DNA from: Nemertoderma westbladi
Taxonomy: Eukaryota > Xenacoelomorpha > Nemertodermatida > Nemertodermatidae
Assembly: GCA_032718475.1 (NCBI GenBank)
Contig: JAUCBJ010006247.1
Coordinates: forward strand, 1-64,000
Reading direction: 5' to 3'
DNA length: 64,000 nt
The position numbers and the translations under genes were made by a program. Within the stretch, counting starts at the first letter, position 1. Each line of letters begins with the position of its first letter. The notes under the pieces were generated by a model. The model did not search any database. It worked only from the letters and a program-made list of their open reading frames with translations, and was not told the DNA's origin. Of this stretch, positions 45,731 to 57,400 are shown piece by piece.

Positions 45731-47289
45731 TGTTGGCTAATATTATATAATATCCTATGACTTGTTTGAGACGCAGGCGCCTCTTAAAGGACACTGGCCT
45801 ACAAGATGCCGATAATATCGCTAAGGTAATCGGTAATGGAATATAGGGAGTTGTGCCGGCCAATTTTGTTGACAAAAAGGAAACAGCCAGCATATCATTT
45901 CTACTGCAGCTGCGTTGCAGCATGCCGGCTAGGCCTATAGATTGTTGCCTGACACATATCAATGGAATCGTACGGCTGTGACATGATAGCCATCGGAAAT
46001 ATACTTTTGGCTCGCTCCATGCATACATCCAGTTTTCTTAGTTGTTATGTTTCATGTACATTCAAGGAACACAGTACTTTGTCTATTGCTACAATGATTT
46101 TGAAGATTTTGTTTGGCTGCATTGATTTTGGAGTAAATTTCGTTTAGCTGTGCAAGGATTTTGGGGAAATTAATTTGACTGCAAGAACTTTGATAGTTCA
46201 TGTCTCATCTTCAAAACATGCCCTGGTATTCGGTTGTTGACTCTTTTCCTTATTGGTAGCTTTCACTATGCGGTGCTCGCGATGCGACATATCTGCTGTT
46301 TTTGGCTTTCGGTCGGTTTCTGTGTTCGATATTGAGCTTTTGGGTTCGATCTTATGCCATAACATTTACTCTCTATCCATTTCAATATGATCCCCTCGCC
46401 GTTAGCCTTACCCTCCCTGGTGTGCTCACCCAGTTGAATAAATACCCCCCACCCCCCCCCCCCCCCTCCCCACCCTCCTCATGCAGCACGCATCGATCAT
46501 CCATGCTACTTGAATATCGGTTAACGGCCACTGCAATGCATCAAGTCTCATGGAAGAGAAACCGACTTGCTTATTCAAGCGTTACTTAGGCCTACTATAT
46601 GTTATATATGGATATATATATATATACGTGGCCGCCATGGGCCTTGGTTTCACTCTACTGCGCGCTCTATATACCGCTAAACCTTAGCTGATGCCATTCA
46701 ATGGGCCGCTAATTATGGTTAGGCGAGTGGTTGAAAGCAGTGTTTATATGTCCAGAGGAACTTTCAATTAACTAGCTCATACCCCCCCCTGCTCCAGGCA
46801 TGGCGAACGAATCAAAGGCAAATATTGCTTGATTCAGTTTCCCTGCCTCCTTTGTTGCTTCACGTTGATAGGTGTTAATAATTGAAGACATTTTTTATGA
46901 TTGTTATGCTTCAACGTTAGTCGATGAACAATCTGCCCCCCCCCCCCCCCCCCATCACTGCTTCTTTAAATATTCTTCTTTGTCCAGTCTTTGGCTGCAT
47001 TATATCATAAAATATGTAATCGAAGTCGCCTATAAATCAATTTCTGATGATCACCATTTTGCGATTCAGCCAGCAATGAGTGCAATGACAAATTGTTAGT
47101 ACAGCAGAAGCAGAAAAGGCGGTTAGTTCTTGCAGTAGCAATGGAGCAGCACTTACACAATTATTTATAGAACCAAGTAAAATGCCGTGAAATTCAAAAG
47201 GCTCCTAAAGTAAGCAAACGGAAAATACATTATATTCAGTATGGGCAATGTCAGTGATAATCCCAGTTAGACTCAGACTGAATTGTACC
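45731..47289. other. Intergenic with C-runs, no gene recognised
   Basis: Poly-C tracts at about 46444-46470 and 46936-46953 and a short (TA)n at 46614-46627. Frames crossing the tracts give polyproline and look spurious. Confidence 0.5.
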
Positions 47290-48055
47290 ACTCACTGCAG
47301 CATTACAGTAAGAAGCACCTGCACTTATTCTGTAACACCTGCAGTGATGACGTAGCTGCATCACCTGCAGTGATGTTGTAGCTGCAGCACCTTCAGTGAT
47401 GATGTAGCTGCAGCACTTGCATTTATGAAGTTGCACCTGTATTGATGATGTATAGCTGCAGCACCTACAGTGATGTTGTAGCTGCAGCACTTGCATTTAT
47501 GAAGTAGCACCTGTATTGATGATGTATAGTTGCAGCACCTGTAGTGAGTGATGATGTATAGCTGCAGCACCTGCAGTGATGTTGTAGCTGCAGCACCTTC
47601 AGTGATGATGTAGCTGCAGCACTTGCATTTATGAAGTAGCACCTGTATTGATGATGTATAGCTGCAGCACCTACAGTGATGTTGAAGCTGCAGCACCTGC
47701 AGTGATGTTGTAGCTGCAGCACCTTCAGTGATGATGTAGCTGCAGCACTTGCATTTATGAAGTAGCACCTGTATTGATGATGTATAGCTGCATCACCTGT
47801 TGTGAGTGATGATGTATAGCTGCAGCACCTGCAGTGATGTTGTAGCTGCAGCACCTTCAGTGATGATGTAGCTGCAGCACTTGCATTTATGAAGTAGCAC
47901 CTGTATTGATGATGTATAGCTGCAGCACCTGCAGTGATGATGTAGCTGCAGCACCTGAAGTGATGTTGTTAACTGCAGCACCTTCAGTGATGCTGTAGCT
48001 GCAGCACCTGCAGTGATGCTGTAGCTGTAGCAGCATCTGCAGCACCTCCAACATT
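47290..48055. repeat. Minisatellite array 6, CTGCAG-rich, 20-28-bp units with higher-order order
   Basis: Units such as GATGTAGCTGCAGCAC plus CTTCAGTGAT (26 bp), a 20-bp GAAGTAGCACCTGTATTGAT unit and a 28-bp TATAGCTG form recur in a fixed order. The composite repeats at about 47400, 47610, 47730 and 47870. Minus-strand frames (His/Cys/Ala-rich) are open by composition. Confidence 0.9.
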
Positions 48056-48419
48056 TGAGATTTCGCTAATAAAGCAATAAATTCCCGTTTCTAAAAAGCA
48101 TTTTTTGAATTAGCAACATAGCAATGATTTCATCCAAATACATCTAAATCCCTGTTCTTGTATCCAAAACATTCAGTCCGCGGCAATGCCGATTTTAGGG
48201 CATTCATCATAATACAGGAAATCGACTATCTTTTTATTCTTTTTGTAGTTTTTACTGCCCTGGTGACTAAAGAAAAACAACGAGCTCTTTATATCAATTA
48301 ATTTCTGCCACAAGGGCCATCGTCAGGATATAAACAAACAAACAAACAAACAGAAACGACACCACAAAAAGGTAGTCTATTTCATGAAACAAATATATAT
48401 CCAGTCATATTTTCGTCGT
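48056..48419. other. Spacer with (AAAC)n and a degenerate array-4 unit
   Basis: An (ACAA)n run at 48332-48352 follows CATCGTCAGGATAT, resembling the end of a retroposon. From about 48390 the sequence loosely resembles an array-4 unit. Confidence 0.4.
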
Positions 48420-48441
48420 GTTACGACGGCTATGACTTGTA
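48420..48441 (+). repeat. Left stub of minisatellite array 4
   Basis: 22 bp (GTTACGACGGC then TATGACTTGTA) identical to the first half of the array-4 unit. The second half, from GTATACAACTG, is the first sequence after the LINE at 51447. The unit is thus split by the LINE, with GTA on both sides as a possible 3-bp duplication. Confidence 0.8.
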
Positions 48442-51096
48442 AACAGCATCAGGTTTTTCGAAAAGATCGCCCCTCTCTTGGCGGCGGGGTGGCAATACTG
48501 GTGCGCAACAACATTCGTTGTGTGAATGTTCCTCTCCCTAACAACCTGGATGGACTCGAGGTGGTCGCTGTCGATTTTCTCGGGTCGACTCCTTTCCGTA
48601 TGGTTTGCGCCTACAGAACCCCAGATTCTGAAACCGGAGAAGAGAGAACGGAGAAGTTGGAACTGGACTGCAAACTGAGGCAATGTATCTCATCGCTGTG
48701 CGACGTCACCCAACCTTGTCTCGTGGTAGGCGATTTCAATCTGCCTGATTTTAACTGGAAGGATTTTAATTACCCATCAAGCCACAACTACGAACAGTTT
48801 TCTTTATTTATTTTAGAAAATGGTTTTGATCAACTGGTTACAAGACCCACTCGTGAGGATAATATTTTAGATATAATTTTAGTTTCTGACGAATCAATTG
48901 TGTCTGATGTTGAAGTAGGGCATACTTTTTCAACCAGTGACCACTCAATAGTAAACTTTTATACTTTAGGACCAGACATTTTAATTCCAGTTAACAATTT
49001 GGGTTTTTACGATTTTAAAAATGCTGATTTTGTAGGATTTTCCCATTACATTTCGAACATTAATTGGCACCTCAATTTTGACTCGTGCAGTACGATTGAT
49101 GAATTTTGGAACGTTTTTTCAACAGTACTTAAAGACGGTGTTGATAAATTTGTACCATACAAACTACTAAACACTAAGAAAAAGGTGTACCCACATCACA
49201 TTCGCGCACTACAACGAAAGAAAAAGTTACTTTGTCGCCGGCGCCACACGGAGATCGGTAAATCAGATTACAACCGTTGTTGTAAGGAACTGTCGGAGGC
49301 AATTCTCCGATCTGAATGTTTACGAGAATATAAAATTCTAAACAGTGGAAAGGCGAATGTTTTGTTTAATTACGTAAACTTAAAGTGCAAATCTAGACAG
49401 GGAATTTCACCTCTTTCATTTAATGGTGCCACAATTGTAGATGATGCCGTCAAGGCTGATATTTTCGCTAAGGTTCTGTCAGACAATTTTAATATTGATA
49501 ATAACGATTGCCCTACATTTACGCGGAGGGTCCCGCAATCTGTATATATTTCTAAAGTCGATTTTTCAGTTGATCGTGTTTTCTCAATTATTCGTAAATT
49601 AGGTTCTAAAACAAGTCGTACGCCTGACGGTTTTCTGTGCATTTTATTCAGTAATTTAGCGTCAGTTTTATCTTTACCGTTATCTGTTATTTTTAATATT
49701 TCTTTTAAATCACATGCCCTTCCTTCAATTTGGTCTACAGCTATTATTGTCCCGTTGTACAAAAAAGGAAACTCGAGTGACCCATATAACTACAGACCCT
49801 TTTCATTGACTTGTATTGCGTGTAAAATTATGGAGCAGTGTATTAAACAAGATTTGTGTGATTACTTATTTACTAACAAATTAATTAATAAGGCCCAACA
49901 TGGCTTCTTAAAAAATAAGTCTACATGTACCCAGCTATTAGAATGTACAAAGGATTGGATTAAATTATTAGATAGAAAGTGCACTGTTGATGTAATCTAC
50001 ATAGACTTTGCGAAAGCCTTTGATTCTGTTGTGCACCAAAAACTTTTGTGTAAACTTTCTTCTTACGGTATAGTAGGTGACTTATTTTATTGGTTAAAGG
50101 CTTTTCTCGCATATAGATCACAACGTATTTTAGTTGGTAGTAGTTTCTCGGATTATAGTCCAGTTACGTCGGGCACCATACAAGGTAGCGTACTAGGTCC
50201 AATTTTATTTGTGCTTTTTATTAACGATTTACCGGATATATTTAATTTAGGGTTATCCTGTAAACTATTTGCGGACGACGTCAAAATATATGCGCCATCC
50301 AGCGACCATTTACTGATATCACAGTCCCTGTACAAAATCACAGAATGGTCTAATAAATGGCAGTTGAATATCGCTCCACACAAATGTATAGTGCTCTATT
50401 TAGGTTACAATAACCCTCAACAGCAATATTTTCTAGATAGTAAACTTGTTAAAGCAGAGGATGATAGTAAGGATCTGGGAGTTACGATTTCTTCTGATTT
50501 TAAATTTAATAAACATTGCCATGAGCGTGCTCTGAAATCAACTAAAGTAATCAATATGATTTTTAGATGTTTTCGTACTCGTAATATGGTAGCCCTAATT
50601 TGTGCTTATAAATCTTACGTGCGTCCCTTATTGGAATATTGTACAGTAATTTGGTCTCCTTTTACCAAAGGACATATAGATCTGATCGAACACGTACAGA
50701 GATATTTTACGCGCAGATTATTTTTTAGATGTAAATTAACCATGGTGCCTTATTTAGATAGACTTGAGTACTTAAACTTACAACCACTCGAAGTTAGACG
50801 TCATGTGTTTGATTTAAAACAGGTTTACTCTATAATCACCGGTGCAGTGCAAATGAATTTTGATGATTTTTTTTAGCTTTGCTTCACGAAGGGGTCTTAG
50901 AGGTCACCAATATAAATTGCAACACAATTTTTGCCGCCTACAAATTTGTCAGAAATATTTTTGTAATAGGATAGTTAGTATGTGGAACGACCTACCTTCT
51001 AATGCTGCATCAGCCCCAAACATTAATATTTTTAGTAATATTTTAGCACGGGATGTAGACCTTTTAAAATACTGCAGTTTTAACAGATTTTTATAA
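48442..51096 (+). pseudogene. LINE 2 endonuclease/reverse transcriptase protein, 5'-truncated and frameshifted
   Basis: The frame from about 48442 to the TAG at 50876 gives about 810 residues of LINE protein, starting inside the endonuclease: VFRKDRPSLGGGVAIL, LVVGDFNLPDFNW (about 48723) and TSDHSIVNF (about 48938). The RT follows, with NYRPFSLTCIACKIMEQ, YIDFAKAFDSV (about 50000), SGTIQGSVLGPILF (about 50169) and FADD at 50268-50279. The catalytic Asp residues are present. A T8 run at 50867-50874 shifts the frame; the conserved C-terminal RRGLRGHQYKL...RIVSMWNDLP follows in the other frame to 51096. The first 60 or so endonuclease residues, including the catalytic Asn and Glu motifs, are missing. 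Confidence 0.88.
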
Positions 51097-51446
51097 TAAT
51101 TGGATTATTTTTGGCATAACTCATGTTATTATATAATACTATTTATTGTTAATATATCAATTTCAGTACGGGCAGTTTAACAATATTTTTTTAGAAAAAT
51201 ATTTTTATCAGGGAAACGTTTAATTATTTAATACTTTTTAGTTACTTTTACATGTACTTATAACGATTAGTATACAAATTAATTAACTTAAATAATGGAA
51301 TGGCTAACCGTAAGTGCACGGGCCTGGTTAGTCTCCTCCCCCACTACTTACTGTATATATTTTTATCTAATGATCTATTTTATTTGAAATAAATTTCACA
51401 TGTGCAATTTTTGACTATGGGTGTAATAATAATAATAATACTAATA
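48442..51446 (+). mobile_element. LINE 2, 5'-truncated, CR1/jockey-group non-LTR retrotransposon
   Basis: Element of about 3.0 kb: endonuclease (N-terminus missing), RT, conserved C-terminal segment, about 350 bp of 3' UTR and a (TAA)n tail at 51424-51440. Only one coding break is seen. Truncation and position show insertion into array 4. Motif style (FADD, SGTIQGSVLGPILF, LRGHQYKL) fits the CR1/jockey assemblage; a finer clade is not claimed. Confidence 0.9.
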
Positions 51447-54400
51447 GTATACAACTGTATCTCCTAATTGTTACGACGGCTATGACCTGTATACAACTGT
51501 ATCTCCTAATTGTTACGACGGCTATGACTTGTATACAACTGTATCTCCTAATTGTTACGACGGCTATGACTTGTATACAACTGTATCTCCTAATTGTTAC
51601 GACGGCTATGACTTGTATACAACTGTATCTCCTAATTGTTACGACGGCTATGACTTGTATACAACTGTATCTCCTATTTGTTACGACGGCTATGACTTGT
51701 ATACAACTGTATCTCCTACTTGTTACGACGGCTATGACTTGTATACAACTGTATCTCCTATTTGCGTTACGACGGCTATGACTTGTATACAACTGTATCT
51801 CCTAATTGTTACGACGGCTATGACTTGTATACAACTGTATCTCCTACGTGTTACGACGGCTATGACTTGTATACAACTGTATCTCCTACTTGTTTCGACG
51901 GCTATGACTTGTATACAACTGTATCTCCTAATTGTTACGACGGCTATGACTTGTATACAACTGTATCTCCGAATTGTTACGACGGCTATGACTTGTATAC
52001 AACTGTATCTCCTACGTGTTACGACGGCTATGACTTGTATACAAATGTATCTCCTACGTGTTACGACGGCTATGACTTGTATACAACTGTATCTCCTATT
52101 TGCGTTACGACGGCTATGACTTGTATACAACTGTATATCCTACTTGTTACGACGGCTATGACTTGTATACAACTGTATCTCCTAATTGTTACGACGGCTA
52201 TGACTTGTATACAACTGTATCTCCTACGTGTTACGACGGCTATGACTTGTATACAACTGTATCTCCTACGTGTTACGACGGCTATGACTTGTATACAACT
52301 GTATATCCTATTTGTTACGACGGCTATGACTTGTATACAACTGTATCTCCTATTTGTTACGACGGCTATGACTTGTATACAGCTGTATATCCTATTTGTT
52401 ACGACGGCTATGACTTGTATACAACTGTATCTCCTATATGCGTTTCGACGGCTATGACTTGTATACAACTGTATCTCCTACTTGTTACGACGGCTATGAC
52501 TTGTATACAACTGTATCTCCTACTTGTTTCGACGGCTATGACTTGTATACAACTGTATCTCCTACTTGTTACGACGGCGATGACTTGTATACAACTGTAT
52601 CTCCTATTTGCGTTACGACGGCTATGACTTGTATACAACTGTATCTCCTACTTGTTACGACGGCTATGACTTGTATACAACTGTATCTCCTATTTGTTAC
52701 GACGGCTATGACTTGTATACAACTGTATCTCCTAATTGTTACGACGGCTATGACTTGTATACAACTGTATCTCATAATTGTTACGACGGCTATGACTTGT
52801 ATACAACTGTATCTCCTATTTGTTACGACGGCTATGACTTGTATACAACTGTATCTCCTATTTGTTACGACGGCTATGACTTGTATACAACTGTATCTCC
52901 TACGTGTTACGACGGCTATGACTTGTATACAACTGTATCTCCTACGTGTTACGACGGCTATGACTTGTATACAACTGTATCTCCTAATTGTTACGACGGC
53001 TATGACTTGTATACAACTGTATCTCCTACTTGTTACGACGGCTATGACTTGTATACAACTGTATCTCCTATTTGTTACGACGGCTATGACTTGTATACAA
53101 CTGTATCTCCTAATTGTTACGACGGCTATGACTTGTATACAACTGTATCTCCTAATTGTTACGACGGCTATGACTTGTATACAACTGTATCTCCTAATTG
53201 TTACGACGGCTATGACTTGTATACAACTGTATCTCCTATTTGTTACGACGGCTATGACTTGTATACAACTGTATCTCCTACGTGTTACGACGGCTATGAC
53301 TTGTATACAACTGTATCTCCTAATTGTTACGACGGCTATGACTTGTATACAACTGTATCTCCTACGTGCTACGACGGCTATGACTTGTATACAACTGTAT
53401 CTCCTACGTGTTACGACGGCTATGACTTGTATACAACTGTATCTCCTAATTGTTACGACGGCTATGACCTGTATACAACTGTATCTCCTACGTGTTACGA
53501 CGGCTATGACTTGTATACAACTGTATCTCCTAATTGTTACGACGGCTATGACTTGTATACAACTGTATCTCCTACGTGTTACGACGGCTATGACTTGTAT
53601 ACAACTGTATCTCCTAATTGTTACGACGGCTATGACTTGTATACAACTGTATCTCCTACGTGTTACGACGGCTATGACTTGTATACAACTGTATCTCCTA
53701 ATTGTTACGACGGCTATGACTTGTATACAACTGTATCTCCTAATTGTTACGACGGCTATAACTTGTATACAACTGTATCTCCTAATTGTTACGACGGCTA
53801 TGACTTGTATACAACTGTATCTCCTACGTGTTACGACGGCTATGACTTGTATACAACTGTATCTCCTAATTGTTACGACGGCTATGACTTGTATACAACT
53901 GTATCTCCTACGTGTTACGACGGCTATGACTTGTATACAACTGTATCTCCTACGTGTTACGACGGCTATGACTTGTATACAACTGTATCTCCTAATTGTT
54001 ACGACGGCTATGACTTGTATACAACTGTATCTCCTATTTGCGTTACGACGGCTATGACTTGTATACAACTGTATATCCTATTTGCGTTACGACGGCTATG
54101 ACTTGTATACAACTGTATCTCCTATTTGCGTTACGACGGCTATGACTTGTATACAACTGTATCTCCTACTTGTTACGACGGCTATGACTTGTATACAACT
54201 GTATATCCTAATTGTTACGACGGCTATGACTTGTATACTACTGTATCTCCTATTTGCGTTACGACGGCTATGACTTGTATACAACTGTATCTCCTATTTG
54301 TTACGACGGCTATGACTTGTATACAACTGTATCTCCTAATTGTTACGACGGCTATGACTTGTATACTACTGTATCTCCTATTTGCGTTACGACGGCTATG

Positions 54401-57400
54401 ACTTGTATACAACTGTATCTCCTATTTGTTACGACGGCTATGACCCTGTATACAACTGTATCTCCTACTTGTTTCGACGGCTATGACTTGTATACAACTG
54501 TATATCCTACTTGTTACGACGGCTATGACTTGTATACAACTGTATCTCCTATTTGTTACGACGGCTATGACTTGTATACAACTGTATCTCCTACGTGTTA
54601 CGACGGCTATGACTTGTATACAACTGTATCTCCTAATTGTTACGACGGCTATGACTTGTATACAACTGTATCTCCTATTTGTTACGACGGCTATGACTTG
54701 TATACAACTGTATCTCCTAATTGTTACGACTGCTATGACTTGTATACAACTGTATCTCCTATTTGCGTTACGACGGCTATGACCTGTATACAACTGTATC
54801 TCCTACTTGTTACGACGGCTATGACTTGTATACAACTGTATCTCCTACGTGTTACGACGGCTATGACTTGTATACAACTGTATCTCCTACGTGTTACGAC
54901 GGCTATGACTTGTATACAACTGTATCTCCTATTTGCGTTACGACGGCTATGACCTGTATACAACTGTATCTCCTATTTGTTACGACGGCTATGACTTGTA
55001 TACAACTGTATCTCCTATTTGTTACAACGGCTATGACTTGTATACAACTGTATCTCCTAATTGTTACGACGGCTATGACTTGTATACAACTGTATCTCCT
55101 AATTGTTACGACGGCTATGACTTGTATACAACTGTATCTCCTATTTGTTACGTCGGCTATGACTTGTATGCAACTGTATCTCCTACTTGTTACGACGGCT
55201 ATGACTTGTATACAACTGTATCTCCTATTTGTTACGACGGCTATGACTTGTATACAACTGTATCTCCTATTTGCGTTACGACGGCTATGACTTGTATACA
55301 ACTGTATCTCCTATTTGTTACGACGGCTATGACTTGTATACAACTGTATCTCCTATTTGTTACGACGGCTATGACTTGTATACAACTGTATCTCCTACTT
55401 GTTACGACGGCTATGACTTGTATACAACTGTATCTCCTATTTGCGTTACGACGGCTATGACTTGTATACAACTGTATCTCCTATTTGTTACGACGGCTAT
55501 GACTTGTATACAACTGTATCTCCTATTTGTTACGACGGCTATGACTTGTATACAACTGTATCTCCTACTTGTTACGACGGCTATGACTTGTATACAACTG
55601 TATCTCCTATTTGCGTTACGACGGCTATGACTTGTATACAACTGTATCTCCTACTTGTTACGACGGCTATGACTTGTATACAACTGTATCTCCTACTTGT
55701 TACGACGGCTATGACTTGTATACAACTGTATCTCCTACTTGTTACGACGGCTATGACTTGTATACAACTGTATCTCCTAATTGTTACGACGGCTATGACT
55801 TGTATACAACTGTATCTCCTAATTGTTACGACGGCTATGACTTGTATACAACTGTATCTCCTAATTGTTACGACGGCTATGACTTGTATACAACTGTATC
55901 TCCTAATTGTTACGACGGCTATGACTTGTATACAACTGTATCTCCTACTTGTTACGACGGCTATGACTTGTATACAACTGTATCTCCTACTTGTTACGAC
56001 GGCTATGACTTGTATACAACTGTATCTCCTATTTGCGTTACGACGGCTATGACTTGTATACAACTGTATCTCCTACTTGTTACGACGGCTATGACTTGTA
56101 TACAACTGTATCTCCTACGTGTTACGACGGCTATGACTTGTATACAAATGTATCTCCTACGTGTTACGACGGCTATGACCTGTATACAACTGTATCTCCT
56201 ATTTGCGTTACGACGGCTATGACTTGTATACAACTGTATCTCCTATTTGCGTTACGACGGCTATGACTTGTATACAACTGTATCTCCTAATTGTTACGAC
56301 GGCTATGACTTGTATACAACTGTATCTCCTACTTGTTTCGACGGCTATGACTTGTATACAACTGTATCTCCTACTTGTTACGACGGCTATGACTTGTATA
56401 CAACTGTATCTCCTATTTGCGTTACGACGGCTATGACTTGTATACAACTGTATCTCCTATTTGTTACGACGGCTATGACTTGTATACAACTGTATCTCCT
56501 ACTTGTTACGACGGCTATGACTTGTATACAACTGTATCTCCTACGTGTTACGACGGCTATGACTTGTATACAACTGTATCTCCTACTTGTTACGACGGCT
56601 ATGACTTGTATACAACTGTATCTCCTAATTGTTACGACGGCTATGACTTGTATACAACTGTATCTCCTAATTGTTACGACGGCTATGACTTGTATACAAC
56701 TGTATCTCCTATTTGCGTTACGACGGCTATGACTTGTATACAACTGTATCTCCTATTTGCGTTACGACGGCTATGACCTGTATACAACTGTATCTCCTAT
56801 TTGTTACGACGGCTATGACTTGTATACAACTGTATCTCCTATTTGTTACGACGGCTATGACTTGTATACAACTGTATCTCCTATTTGCGTTACGACGGCT
56901 ATGACCTGTATACAACTGTATCTCCTATTTGTTACGACGGCTATGACTTGTATACAACTGTATCTCCTAATTGTTACGACGGCTATGACTTGTATACAAC
57001 TGTATCTCCTAATTGTTACGACGGCTATGACTTGTATACAACTGTATCTCCTATTTGCGTTACGACGGCTATGACTTGTATACAACTGTATCTCCTATTT
57101 GCGTTACGACGGCTATGACCTGTATACAACTGTATCTCCTATTTGTTACGACGGCTATGACTTGTATACAACTGTATCTCCTATTTGTTACGACGGCTAT
57201 GACTTGTATACAACTGTATCTCCTATTTGCGTTACGACGGCTATGACTTGTATACAACTGTATCTCCTATTTGCGTTACGACGGCTATGACCTGTATACA
57301 ACTGTATCTCCTATTTGTTACGACGGCTATGACTTGTATACAACTGTATCTCCTAATTGTTACGACGGCTATGACTTGTATACAACTGTATCTCCTAATT

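Noticed and set aside
48420-48441. Idea that array 4 grew from the LINE 2 endonuclease coding sequence
   Set aside because: The 22-bp match lies just outside the LINE, and its complement follows the LINE tail. A split target unit explains it better.
52438-54101. Open frames of about 500 codons on both strands over array 4
   Set aside because: Unit length is divisible by three and has no stop in several frames at once. No start context, codon bias or domain supports a gene.
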